DNA from: Alphaproteobacteria bacterium
GTDB lineage: Bacteria; Pseudomonadota; Alphaproteobacteria; Rickettsiales; JABCZZ01
NCBI GenBank assembly: GCA_013288335.1
Contig: JABDCC010000003.1
Span: forward strand, 1-64,000
DNA: 64,000 bases
Direction of reading: 5' to 3'
Shown here: one piece after another, positions 1 through 9,100 of the stretch
How the letters are laid out: the number at the start of each line of letters is the position of its first letter
How positions within the stretch are numbered: the first letter of the stretch is position 1
Notes under the pieces: model-generated
What the model was told of the DNA's origin: nothing
What the model saw: the letters and a program-made list of their open reading frames with translations, nothing else
Databases searched by the model: none
Position numbers and translations under genes: made by a program

Positions 1-284
1 CTGCCAACAACTAGCAAGCGGAACACTTTGGTAAGGTTACGCCCGGCAGTAGTCGTGATTAAATTCTTTACCTGATACACTTGACCAATAACGCCGCCAG
101 AAACCCATACTGTAGTGAGTGTTCCGTTACTTGCGAGAGAACTCTGTGTGATAGTAAGACCGGAGGGTGAGGCCGACCATACGCTGTCAACACCAGTAGT
201 AATTACATCCACGCCAACATCTTTAGACCAGTCCAAAGAGTAGTCTTTGATTTCATCGGGTGTCTTGGTTCCAATCATGCTCAT
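1..284 (-). CDS. Phage fibre-tail adaptor-like protein (partial, C-terminus off the left edge)
   Basis: An open frame starts at the ATG at 284, after a good ribosome site (GGAGAAAAATT), and stays open to base 1, so at least 94 residues are present and the C-terminus is missing. The N-terminus reads MSMIGTKTPDEIKDYSLDWS, followed by a beta-rich stretch with WVSGGVIGQVYQVKN and ITTAGR. That pattern (D-Y-x-x-D-W near the start, SGG-x-x-G-x-x-Y, T-T-x-x-G-R) resembles small phage proteins annotated as fibre-tail adaptors. It is the last visible gene of the tail cluster and follows the 164-residue gene by 10 bp, so the cluster continues beyond the window. The function is inferred from family resemblance and position. 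Confidence 0.6.
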   Translation of the reverse strand, partial: MSMIGTKTPDEIKDYSLDWSKDVGVDVITTGVDSVWSASPSGLTITQSSLASNGTLTTVWVSGGVIGQVYQVKNLITTTAGRNLTKVFRLLVVG

Positions 285-294
285 AATTTTTCTC

Positions 295-789
295 CTATAT
301 CGTAAATTTTCGGTTATCGGCTGTCGCCGCAGTGCGATTATTTTCTGCTAAACTGATCCTTCTGTTTTCGGCATTTTTGTGTGGGGATTGATAGGTATAA
401 GTCTGCCCTGCCCTGTTTTCAGTGAAGATGGCTCCTTGTCTGACATTAGAACCCGGAGCAAAGATATTCCGGTAACTTATCAGATAATAAGTGAAGAAAT
501 CTAAAGCGCCGACGGCCTCGTGAAATGGTGTATTGAAATCTATATTAAATTGCAGAGTATCAGCGCCCGCTAATGGCTCATTAACGATAGAATTAAAATC
601 AAAACTCGGAGAATAACTATCCATTCCCATAACAAATTCTGAAGTTGCAGGATGAAATGCAGCAAAGGTTGCTTCGCTATCTGCCGCTGTTATCGTATTG
701 TTTATTGTGCTTGCATATATAGCTGGCCCGCGCGTGCCATAATCAATGCCGCTGTAACGCGATGCCGCATAAACTGCAGAAAACACCAT
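295..789 (-). CDS. Phage tail-region protein of unknown function (164 aa)
   Basis: I do not recognise a named family. The protein starts MVFSAVYAASRYSGIDYGTR, has no signal peptide or membrane segment, and is rich in aromatic, Ser/Thr and Asn residues, as virion proteins often are. It ends 10 bp before the fibre-tail adaptor start and begins 1 bp after the preceding tail frame ends, so it is almost certainly part of the same late transcript. A minor tail or fibre-associated structural role is inferred from context only. Confidence 0.5.
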   Translation of the reverse strand: MVFSAVYAASRYSGIDYGTRGPAIYASTINNTITAADSEATFAAFHPATSEFVMGMDSYSPSFDFNSIVNEPLAGADTLQFNIDFNTPFHEAVGALDFFTYYLISYRNIFAPGSNVRQGAIFTENRAGQTYTYQSPHKNAENRRISLAENNRTAATADNRKFTI

Positions 790-790
790 A

Positions 791-1099
791 TTAAACTACT
801 TTATGTATGCGGAAATTTCCTATTTTCCAGACCGCGGTTGCCGAACCTGTACCACCGTTTGCGTTAAATCCGATAGTTGCATAACAGGTAAAATGATCGG
901 TGCCGGAGGGCACAACCACCGGAGGCGTTTTAAATGTCATCGGGGTGGAATCGCCAGCCAGCGCCATATAGGCACCCGAAGAGAGCAACGTGCTTTGCGA
1001 TGTATCCCCATCATATCCTTGCGCCACAGTGGTGCCTGAGCTGGTAAAATTAATTTGAAGAAACAACAAATTTACATTGGCCTGACCGGAAAGCCACAT
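791..1099 (-). pseudogene. Detached C-terminal part of the SGNH tail protein (beta-sandwich domain)
   Basis: The frame begins MWLSGQANVNLLFLQINFTS and ends at the stop near 791. Its only ATG lies inside a 24-nt inverted repeat and has no ribosome-binding site, so it is unlikely to be an independent gene. The sequence looks like the second half of a jelly-roll or carbohydrate-binding-like domain of the type that follows SGNH hydrolase domains in tail proteins. If the 147-bp segment at 1085-1231 is flipped, the frame VGDTVLVECDMWLSG runs straight into QANVNLLFLQINF. This is therefore read as the displaced C-terminus of the gene at 1152-2384. Confidence 0.6.
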
Positions 1100-1231
1100 G
1101 TCACATTCTCACTTGGAAGTGGCACAACGGGAGAACAGTTTAATTTTGGTATCACAAGTAGTACGATTTCTTCTTACAATATAAGTGTTGGCGATACTGT
1201 GCTCGTTGAATGTGACATGTGGCTTTCCGGT
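1085..1231. repeat. 147-bp segment with 24-nt perfect inverted repeats, in inverted orientation inside a tail gene
   Basis: Positions 1085-1108 and 1208-1231 are perfect reverse complements (24 nt); the first flanking base on each side and the first inner base do not pair. The 99-bp interior is open on the plus strand and encodes a peptide containing GTTGEQFNFGITSST and VGDTVLVECDMWLSG. Once flipped, that peptide is continuous with the minus-strand tail frame downstream. This is what an invertible switch, or a completed inversion, would look like. Upstream, the flipped frame is offset by one base from the SGNH frame, so inversion alone would not restore a full protein. No recombinase gene is visible nearby. 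Confidence 0.7.
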
Positions 1232-2384
1232 TGCCGCTTAAGCCATCTGTGCGGGTAGTTTCCACAGAACCCGCCATAGTGCCTGTTGCTGAGCCAGAAC
1301 TTCTTGCTACTGCAAAATCACCTGCGTTTGTACCTGAAAGCGGCGAGTTGCAACTGACTGCTGTTGCGTTCATGAGCCATCCAAAATTGAGCGCGCCATC
1401 GGGGTTGTAGGTTGCCTCATACCCATCTGCCTGGCTCACGATGTTCGCTGGACCGCTAAGCCCTAGAATTGGTTGCAACTGAGCTGCAAGGCGGAGTCCC
1501 GCTGCTTGCGCACTTGCCTGCGACCAGTGAAGACCGTCGGAGGTCATGAGCGATAAAGGTGATCCTGCACTACTCGTAGCATCCGTCCAAAAATCTTCAA
1601 AATCGCAAATCAGAATTTTTTTGGAGGTGCTTGAATTTTTTCCATTGGCAAACAAAGCATACTGATATGCCCAGCGTTTGACATTATACATCTGATGCCG
1701 GGCGATGGTAATTTGCGGCGATGTAAGGCTTCCCCAATAGCTTCTCGCTTGATCGGGTGCGTAAATAACAATTTTTCCCGCCTGAATCAGAGTGTCGAAT
1801 ATGGTTTTTAAATTCGCCTTGCTGGTAGCGGCCGAAACACCATTGGTGATATCATTGGTGCCGATGCAGACAAACACAATATCCACCGGCGCGTTTACGA
1901 TGTCTGAAAGGCGGTTGATGCATTGTGTGCTGGTTTCGCCTGCGACGCCAAACGTCCCTGTGCCGCCAAGTGCCGCCTGAAGCGCGGCACCGGAGCCGGT
2001 GGAGTCGGTCACGCTGAGTGTGGGAAGCGATGTATAGTTTATACCCTGCGTGGTGACCGGCACGCTCTGTATGACACCGCCGGATAACACCGGAGTGCCA
2101 AATACCACGCCGCTTCCGGTGCCGCTTGCGGAAACTGAAGGGGATGTATAATTAGAACCGCCGTTGATTACCTTTACGCTTGCGACTGCCTGAAACGCGC
2201 CGATATAGCCAAGTGTAAGATCAAGATTTAACCGCCCGCGCAAAAAACGATTCGCCCAGGCAAGTGGTGAATTCCCAGGATAGCGCAGCGAAGGATTGAC
2301 AAATGTCGAAGTGGTAAGGTTGACATTGAGCCCGCAATAGGCCGCGCGCGAATCGCCAAAAGCCTGTATGCGAGGCGTCGGCAT
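1152..2384 (-). CDS. SGNH/GDSL hydrolase-domain tail spike protein, 3' end disrupted
   Basis: The 410-residue frame has an SGNH block I near the N-terminus (AFGDSRAAYCGLN, nucleophile Ser12), block III GTND and a C-terminal DGLHWS block carrying the catalytic Asp/His pair. Such domains act as esterases or lipases, and in phage tails often deacetylate surface polysaccharide. Residues about 70-145 are an insertion of GG-x-NYTSP repeats within the hydrolase domain. After residue 375 the protein enters a C-terminal beta domain (VETTRTDGLSGN). That domain breaks off at the 24-nt inverted repeat and ends in about 25 residues of antisense reading (RKATCHIQRAQ...). The protein is therefore probably truncated in this orientation. 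It overlaps the inverted segment and belongs to the tail-fibre block. Confidence 0.75.
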   Translation of the reverse strand: MPTPRIQAFGDSRAAYCGLNVNLTTSTFVNPSLRYPGNSPLAWANRFLRGRLNLDLTLGYIGAFQAVASVKVINGGSNYTSPSVSASGTGSGVVFGTPVLSGGVIQSVPVTTQGINYTSLPTLSVTDSTGSGAALQAALGGTGTFGVAGETSTQCINRLSDIVNAPVDIVFVCIGTNDITNGVSAATSKANLKTIFDTLIQAGKIVIYAPDQARSYWGSLTSPQITIARHQMYNVKRWAYQYALFANGKNSSTSKKILICDFEDFWTDATSSAGSPLSLMTSDGLHWSQASAQAAGLRLAAQLQPILGLSGPANIVSQADGYEATYNPDGALNFGWLMNATAVSCNSPLSGTNAGDFAVARSSGSATGTMAGSVETTRTDGLSGNRKATCHIQRAQYRQHLYCKKKSYYL

Positions 2385-2397
2385 AGCATTTGCGCTA

Positions 2398-2673
2398 TTA
2401 TAAATTTGCGAGATGACCCCCCGCCGTTAAAATATGTGCAACCGCTGCACCGCTAGTGTGACTTGCGGTGATGGTTCCCTCGTAACCGGGCGTGATAGTA
2501 AATGTTGTACCGGAGACTGCTGTGACTAAAAAGATTTCCTGATCAATGACGATACGGAATTGCGCACTTGCAGGAAAACCTGAAGCGGACGACACAGTGA
2601 GCGAAGTCGCACCCGCACTGATGCCGCCACTCAGCGTTGTCTGCGCTAAATTGGAAAATTGTTCGGTGGTCAT
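2398..2673 (-). CDS. Small phage structural protein (91 aa)
   Basis: This compact beta-rich protein starts MTTEQFSNLAQTTLSGGISA and contains FRIVIDQEIFLVTAVSGTTF and PGYEGT-x-x-SHTSGAAV. The pattern (G-x-x-s-L-x-V, F-R-I-x-I-D-x-E, G-Y-E-G-T, H-x-x-G-A-x-V) recurs in short tail-fibre-region proteins of tailed phages. It lies 13 bp upstream of the SGNH gene on the same strand, with the plus-strand cargo gene at 2811 behind it. A minor tail component is likely; no more specific role can be seen. Confidence 0.55.
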   Translation of the reverse strand: MTTEQFSNLAQTTLSGGISAGATSLTVSSASGFPASAQFRIVIDQEIFLVTAVSGTTFTITPGYEGTITASHTSGAAVAHILTAGGHLANL

Positions 2674-2810
2674 TTATTTGCTCGGTTTTCTGGATTAAAG
2701 AATAACAATCACGCTAAAAAACGCGGAATCCTAATAATTTATTAACTTTTCTAGGATATTCTTAGCGGACGTAATATAATGCATTGAGTTAAAAAAGTGG
2801 GGAGACGCAT

Positions 2811-3896
2811 ATGTTTGATATCTTCAAGAAAAAGCCTAAGGAAATAGTAAATCCAAACGCTATATACCCAATCGAAGAAGAGATCGAACGGTTACTGGCG
2901 GCCTCATGGCACAACTACGGAGACCGGATTGAAATACTCGCTGGGCCGTTTGAGGAAATTACAGGGTTAAAAGCTGACGAATCCTGGAATCATCCTGCTG
3001 CGGCTGGTTCTGGATGGTCAGCAAGTACGGGGGAAAACGTTAATTTGGATAGACATAAACTACTAGCAATGCTGGGCAAGAAAAAACCGCTGTCAGAAGC
3101 CAGTGAGTTGCTTTTAACTTCAAAACTAAATTGGGAATACGCTGAAATTCCGCTTGCAGATTTTGAGAAAATTACCGGAATTGCTGCTAAGGATGCGGAA
3201 TCCCATCCAGCATTCCTGAGCAGAACACTATGGGGAGAAAAGCTGGATAATACGATTCTTCTGTCAATGGAAAAACTTCAGGAACACCTGAAGACTCCAC
3301 TTGCCAAATATGCTCATGGATGGTCCGAGGCACCGTTAGAAAATGGTAAATTCCATTTACCCTTGAAAAAGGCGTTGGAGATGATTATGCATGGAGGTGA
3401 TGATAAGGTACTGATGAGTCGTGATAACTTTAAGCGCATAATGCGTATATCCGCGTCCGAAGCTGAAAAGTATGATGCCTGTGAATATAACAGCAATAAA
3501 TATGACCTGATTTGCTTCGACCGTACAAAAGTCCGCATTGAAGCGGGATTGGATCAGCCTCTTGAAGTAAAGCAGGAAGCTGTAGTAGAAGCGCCCCCTA
3601 AAATTGAAATAAATGAAATAAAAGAACCAGAGAATCCACCAGTGCCCACGACTGCCACCCTGTCGCTTACAAAGCAAATGGTGGAAGAGTTACTACAAAA
3701 TGGGCGGAAGGAAGAGAAAGATGGCGTTGGTCGAATCGTGCTTAGTTTTAAACAGGTAAAAAATATTACCCATTTTAGCATCGAACAAATTGAGCGGCTG
3801 CCAGAATGCATGAAAGTAGATAAAGAGCATCATCGCCTAATTTTTTGGCAAGATCGCATCAGAGACACTGCCAAAACACTGGGTGTAAAGATTTAA
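2811..3896 (+). CDS. Orphan cytoplasmic protein with four degenerate ~65-75 aa repeats (antisense cargo)
   Basis: I do not recognise a family. The 361 residues contain four related units. Their cores read FEEITGLKADESWNHP, FEKITGIAAKDAESHP, FKRIMRISASEAEKYD and FKQVKNITHFSIEQIE, each preceded by an amphipathic L-x-x-A/M-x-x-L-L helix and followed by a segment ending in an L/W-x-x-D/M-x-x-L/R-x-x-L-like helix. A Pro/Glu-rich linker (about 255-285) separates unit 4. There is no signal peptide or membrane segment. The start at 2811 follows GGGGAGACGCAT, and a TAATATAAT -10-like box lies at about 2771-2779, so it probably has its own promoter. It is antisense to the surrounding late genes and looks like an inserted cargo (moron) gene. 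Confidence 0.65.
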   Translation: MFDIFKKKPKEIVNPNAIYPIEEEIERLLAASWHNYGDRIEILAGPFEEITGLKADESWNHPAAAGSGWSASTGENVNLDRHKLLAMLGKKKPLSEASELLLTSKLNWEYAEIPLADFEKITGIAAKDAESHPAFLSRTLWGEKLDNTILLSMEKLQEHLKTPLAKYAHGWSEAPLENGKFHLPLKKALEMIMHGGDDKVLMSRDNFKRIMRISASEAEKYDACEYNSNKYDLICFDRTKVRIEAGLDQPLEVKQEAVVEAPPKIEINEIKEPENPPVPTTATLSLTKQMVEELLQNGRKEEKDGVGRIVLSFKQVKNITHFSIEQIERLPECMKVDKEHHRLIFWQDRIRDTAKTLGVKI

Positions 3897-3929
3897 GCGA
3901 CAACCTAAAAATCTAGTTGATTAATAATA

Positions 3930-4409
3930 TTAAGAAACCGAAACGGTCGGTGTTACATTGAGCGTGTCGCCACTTGCGACCGATCGCGCTACGCTGAAAT
4001 CGGTTGCGCTATAGAGAATACCGCTGGTGCCGCTGCTTGCAGAACAAATAAACGCTCCGGCGATGGTTGCGGTGGTGTTGAGCGAAAAACTCACCATATT
4101 GGAAGTATTGCTTCCGCCGGATGTGGTGCCAAAGGTAATAGCAAGCCGGTTGCCGGAATAAGGTGTGACTTCCGTCCATGCACTGTGTGAAGCAAGTGTA
4201 TCGCCAATAACCGCCGTACCGCTAGATTTTAAGCCCATATACCAGGCAGCGCTGTAAGCAGACCCCTTAAAATATTTATCGACAATATCGGTTTTTCCTG
4301 TTGTCGTTACGAGATTATGGACGCACTCACGCCATTTTTCCGCACCATGTTTATCTATGCACACCACATCATACATAAATGCCGGTGCAGATTGGTTTTC
4401 TTCTTCCAT
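3930..4409 (-). CDS. Phage tail/fibre-region protein (159 aa)
   Basis: The protein starts MEEENQSAPAFMYDVVCIDK and continues with HGAEKWRECVHNLVTTTGK, then a long Ser/Thr/Gly-rich beta region with YFKGSAYSAAWYMGLK. The pattern of D-K-x-G-x-x-K-W-x-x-x-x-x-N-x-V-T-x-x-G followed by Y-x-G-L is common in small conserved phage proteins near fibre and lysis genes. It lies 24 bp downstream of the endolysin stop, and the convergent cargo gene at 2811 ends 34 bp away. A structural role is likely but cannot be specified. Confidence 0.5.
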   Translation of the reverse strand: MEEENQSAPAFMYDVVCIDKHGAEKWRECVHNLVTTTGKTDIVDKYFKGSAYSAAWYMGLKSSGTAVIGDTLASHSAWTEVTPYSGNRLAITFGTTSGGSNTSNMVSFSLNTTATIAGAFICSASSGTSGILYSATDFSVARSVASGDTLNVTPTVSVS

Positions 4410-4433
4410 TTGTTTTCCTCTACATTAAAAAAA

Positions 4434-4868
4434 TTAGCTGAGAAACAACTCTCTCTCCGCTTCACGCCTGCGTGTCAGGCCATTGCTGATTTTTCCGCCA
4501 GCATGATTCCATTTCAAAAATTCATCGGCGGCGTTTGCATAATTTCCTGCATTCAACAAAGTGCCAAGCGTATGGGTAAGCGGCGCAGCGCCAGTATTAA
4601 ACACCAGTGAAACCAGTGCAGAGAATTGATTGTCATTCAGTGTGGCATTTATATATTTCCCAACTTCGGTTTCAGCCGTCGCCAAATCGCTATTCAGATA
4701 GGTATCTGCCTCTTCTTCAGAAATAGGCGAGCTTGATGCGCTAACATCCTCGGTGTGACCATATCCAATAGTCCACACCCCGACGCTATCCTGATAAGGA
4801 GTAAGACTCAAACTCTCAAAAGACTCAATCAGCGAAATCCCCGCTGCATTTACAGAACGTGGTGACAT
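4434..4868 (-). CDS. Endolysin, T4-type lysozyme (GH24 muramidase)
   Basis: This 144-residue protein has the GH24 catalytic arrangement: Glu in IESFESLSLTPYQDSVG, then WTIGYGHT, giving the E-(8)-D-(5)-T-type triad. Later come NDNQFSALVSLVFNTG and the terminal GLTRRREAERELF typical of phage lysozymes. It hydrolyses the beta-1,4 bond between MurNAc and GlcNAc. No signal peptide or signal-arrest segment is present, so it would need a holin to reach the wall. The holin candidate starts about 290 bp upstream and ends 11 bp before this gene. The intact triad indicates that the element kept a working lysis gene. Confidence 0.9.
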   Translation of the reverse strand: MSPRSVNAAGISLIESFESLSLTPYQDSVGVWTIGYGHTEDVSASSSPISEEEADTYLNSDLATAETEVGKYINATLNDNQFSALVSLVFNTGAAPLTHTLGTLLNAGNYANAADEFLKWNHAGGKISNGLTRRREAERELFLS

Positions 4869-4878
4869 ATATTAATTC

Positions 4879-5160
4879 CTAATGTAAAAATCGCGCCAGC
4901 GCCCAGGAAACTACCGCAACCACCACGCCGCCAAGCGCGCTGGAAACAAGCACAAGTGCGGCGATTCCACCTCTGCTGCGATTGATGAATTCATAAATAT
5001 CTTTGATATCTTCACGGATGCCATTGATCGACTCAGACACTTTATTGGCAAGCTCGGTAAGCGATCGTGTGATATCCTCTTTGTGCGATTTATGCTGTTC
5101 ACGCAGCCCATCAATCTGGCTCTGCATCACTGCAATTTTTATATCCTGTTCATCCGACAT
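4879..5160 (-). CDS. Holin-like small membrane protein with coiled coil (93 aa)
   Basis: Residues 1-60 are charged and heptad-like (MSDEQDIKIAVMQSQIDGLR and onwards). A single C-terminal hydrophobic segment follows (GGIAALVLVSSALGGVVVAVV), ending in ALARFLH. The layout of an N-terminal coiled coil and a C-terminal membrane anchor resembles XhlA-type hemolysin/holin accessory proteins. It immediately precedes the endolysin (11 bp) and lies right after the tail genes, where holins sit. The holin role is inferred from architecture and position; a spanin-like or tail-associated membrane role is the alternative. Confidence 0.6.
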   Translation of the reverse strand: MSDEQDIKIAVMQSQIDGLREQHKSHKEDITRSLTELANKVSESINGIREDIKDIYEFINRSRGGIAALVLVSSALGGVVVAVVSWALARFLH

Positions 5161-5162
5161 GT

Positions 5163-6173
5163 TTAATGACCTATTGCGATATAGAGGCCAGTTTGGGAAT
5201 TACTTGCGTTGTTCTGCCAGGTAAAATTCGTTGTGGTTTTTGCAGTGACCGGCGACACATTCCACGTGATGTCGGTTCCGGTATTTTGTACGATAACCGC
5301 ATCGCAGGAATTGGGGAATGTGGTGGAAAAACTTGTAATGGTGCTTGCTGTTGAACCGGTGCTTGCAACTGAGCCCCACTGAATATAAATGGTAGCACCC
5401 GATATAGGAAGTTCAATATAGCCGGCAGCACCCGCCGATCCGGTGAGTGCTGACGAAGCATTAAGCGTAGTGCCAGACATGGAGAGACCTGTACCAAGCG
5501 CTATAGCGGCAATATCGCCAGATGCTCCACGCCCGAGCAATTGGCTTACTGCAAGTGCAATTCCGGTCGGAGATGCCGCTCCGGTTGTTGCATTTGCAAG
5601 TGCGGTATTAGCCGCATAAATAGATGCAACTGAACCTGCGGCATATTGATAAATAACGCGGTAATCGCCGGAGGCTAGGCAGGTGACTAATGCAGTATCT
5701 CCTGCTGCTGTGGTTATATTTGCGGCACCCGGCAATATTAAAGATGTTGCATTATACGTAAGCGTCAAAACGGCTGCAAAGGTAACAACCTTACTTTACC
5801 CGGCTTTCATTGAGGTGCCGAAAGAAGTGATGGTGGTCGTGCCTGTTACGGTTAAATTGGTTTGTGGAACTGAGCCTAAATCGGTTGTGGCGACACTTGA
5901 AATAGTTGCCGAGCCACCACCGATGGAAGGCAATATCTGGTAATTAGTTTCATCAACAGCAGCAATGGAAATCCATGTTGTGTTATCGAGGCTGCGAAGT
6001 TTAAGAAGATTATTAGTAGTATCATGCCATAACTGCCCTGCTTCAGGTGAGCTTGGCGCAGACGCACCGCTTGCAAGTGTGTTGAGTGTATCAAGCGCAT
6101 TATTCATGTTCTGGGTTTGTTGCAACCCGCTCACCGTTCCGGTAGTGGGCAGTATTATTGAATTTTGTGACAT
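5163..6173 (-). pseudogene. Tail fibre/tail-tip protein interrupted by an in-frame UAA
   Basis: Two frames, 5796-6173 (MSQNSIILPTTGTVSGLQQT..., 125 aa) and 5163-5768, are in the same reading frame and separated only by a TAA at 5796-5798. Read through the stop, the sequence is [29 protein letters not shown]. That matches the common phage fibre motif TTITSFG...VKTVTF...[15 protein letters not shown]. The downstream part has no ATG near its start. The whole would be about 336 residues: an N-terminal adaptor region, a TGTTTITSFG beta module, an Ala/Gly-rich neck and a C-terminal beta domain. It directly follows the tail-tip gene. It is a nonsense mutant unless the stop is read through; a sequencing error would be a third explanation. 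Confidence 0.75.
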
Positions 6174-6188
6174 TTCTTCCTCTTCTGA

Positions 6189-9100
6189 TTAATAACCTTG
6201 GGCGAGAATATTAACGTTACGGGCAACGCCACTTCCGCCATTTAAAATCTGGATAGTGCAACCCGATAAACTGACACCGCTTAACACCAGCACATCGCCT
6301 GCACTCGCATTGAGTATCGTCACTTGTATATTGGGCGCGGTGGGAGAGCCTGCAGGACCGCCATTGAAAGCCACTGGCGATGCAGCGCCATCCGGTTGCC
6401 ATGAAAGTGAAGTGCCACCGGAAGCAATTGCCTGGTTGATATAATGATCGTCGCGATCAGGAACATCGACGGAAAAAACAAATCCAATTAAGTAGGCTTC
6501 CACAGTCGGATCAAGCGACTGTAATTGCATCCTCGCTTTAAATTTACGCGCCATATAAGAACCGACGCTGTATTTCTGCCATGCGCTCCAGGTTACCGCG
6601 TCTTGTGACAAAGCAATTTCCGGATATACACTGACATTTACAGAAGCGGCGTAATCTAAGAGATCCGAGAAACCCAAAAAATCTGTAATGGTAAATATAT
6701 TGTCATTGATATGTTGCCCGAGCGAACTCCAGTTGATGATGATACTGCACGGTGCAACGCGTCCGATATCTATTTCGTGACCGCTCGGTATTTCGTAAGT
6801 GCCACTGCTAGCAGTTATTACATCACTGCCAGAAATGGAGGCACTTCCCCCTAATGTTCCACTCCAACTCGTTGCCGCCTCGTCATATGTTGCAATGACA
6901 TTACTGGTAATCTGTGTGCCGGTTATAGCCAAGCTTTGTGGAGTTTCACTATACACCTGTAATCCCGCAGTTGGCTCTGCGTATGCCGAAACCCAATAGG
7001 TTTCGTCTCCCTGCACATTAAATGGTGGGCTGGAAACTCGCCCTAACACCTGCGCACCCGTCCATGCCGCCCCTTTGCGTATTTCATATAATACTGTTCG
7101 GAAATCCTGCACCTCATCCCATGTGAGCTGAGTAAGTGCCGCCACATATGAAGTGCGCAGATTCATCACATCCGGCAATGGAGAAGAAAACGCCGTGCCG
7201 ACTATGGTATAAGCATAGGGCTGAACATCAGCGAGTGATTGGTTTGCCGCGTTGTAAATATTAAACGACAATAATTTGATATATATGGTTGCACCAATAT
7301 AATTCTGAGTAAACGGGTATTGAAATATCTTGGAATCAAGTCTTACAAACTTGCTGCCTATGGCGCGTGATGCAGGCTCAGTGCCATAACACCCACGCAC
7401 CAACCAGGTTAAATTATACTGATTGGTTCCTGCAAGTGTTGCATTCTGATAGGCGATATATTCACCATCTGCATAACATAATGTGGCAAGCGCGATGGCA
7501 TCGCTCTGCGATCCGGAAAGCAACTGGCCGTTACTTTCTGATAAATCAACTGAGAGTGTGTTGCTGCTATCAATCGTTTGTCCGCTGACATTTGCCGTGA
7601 CTGTAGCAAGCGAAGCAGTAAGCAGCCCCATACGGGATGCACCATGTATCGTTCCCACGTTTTTATAACTATTGCCATCATTGGATATATAGACATCACA
7701 TCCACCCCATAATGGCCCACCACTTACTGCAATCCAAACTTCAAGACTTTCTGTAAGCTCAGCCGTTGGCTCAAAAATAATAGGAGTATTAGCGTTGCCT
7801 GGAGCAATATTATAATTATTGGAATATCCCTGCCCTTGCTGATAGCTGTAAAGCAGCGCGCTACCGGTTCCGTACAAATATTCTTCAGCCACAAAACTAA
7901 GTGAGGCATCATCATTCTCAGTAATTTCGGTAATGCGCACCCATTGTTTATCAAGACCGAGTGCGGCGTCAGTTAAGGTTACGATATCCATCGGGTCGAG
8001 CAACACATAGCGCTGATCAAGCGTGAACTGGTACGTATTGCATATAGACTGGCGCTGTAATTGCAATTGAGCGGAAATGCGCGCGGCATTCAAATCGGCA
8101 AACATATGCATCTGGGTTGAAGAGGTTTGACGCAATCCAAACGTTTCTATGAGCGCCTGATCTTTGGCTTCTATGATTGCCGGATTATAATAATTGCCGC
8201 GATCCAGACATTCTATCTGAAGAGAATTGATATTATCGCTAGGGCGCTTGCGGGTAAGCAATACTACATTATCAATATCTCCGGCGCTGGAGCTGGTAGC
8301 CGAATTCGGAAGAAAATCATCATCACTCAGATCATAAAGCGGTGATGATGGCGCAGTATAACTATACCCATTTGCCGCAATATCCTGATCGCCATATGGC
8401 ACAAGAGTAAGTAATCCACTCGACCACACGATGGCACTGTTTGTAGCCTTTGCCAGATCATCAAATAGTGAAGATGCTTGCGATTGTGTGTTATAGACAG
8501 GAGATATCCAAAGTCCGGTTGCAATACAGTAAGTCTGATAAAAACTTAAACTGGCAAGCCTTGCTGAGGGAAATCCCGCACCGTAATCAGGATTGGTAAG
8601 TAGATCAGATATCACTAGACTCGGATCCGCATCGGGAATGCCAAGGGACGCAAGTGAGGTAGAATAGATTCCCTCTACTTCAAAATTATGGTTTGGCAAT
8701 TGGGCGTTGCTGCCAAGATTATAACTTGCCGCCGCAACATAGGCAATTCCGCTATAACCTAGCGCTTGTGTATCAAGATTGTTATAATAAGTGATAGCAA
8801 CAGAGCCACCTGCGTTTACCGAATTGAATGTATAGACTCCGTTTACTGCGCTATATTGATTTACTGCTGGCGCGAGAATAGTATTGGTAAATACGGCGCC
8901 ACCGGAAAGTATTACGCTTCCACTTCCTGCAAACAATGAGGCCTGATTCACCGTTACCTGATAGGGCGCACTGGCGGGAATGGTATGCGTTTCCGTGATG
9001 GTAGGGCTCTGTGACAACAGATAACCCCATGGAGCTTGTCCATAGTTTCCATCAAATAAACTTAAGCCTAGTGCCGACAAAGTGCTTACCGAGTTACTTA

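Noticed and set aside
1055..1258. Plus-strand frame of 67 codons
   Set aside because: It is not a gene; it is the inverted piece of the minus-strand tail gene, with no ribosome site, and is explained by the inverted segment.
5796..5798. Stop codon reassignment (UAA as sense)
   Set aside because: UAA ends many intact genes in the window, including rpmG, pirin and glnE, so the code is standard; the stop is a local lesion or readthrough site.
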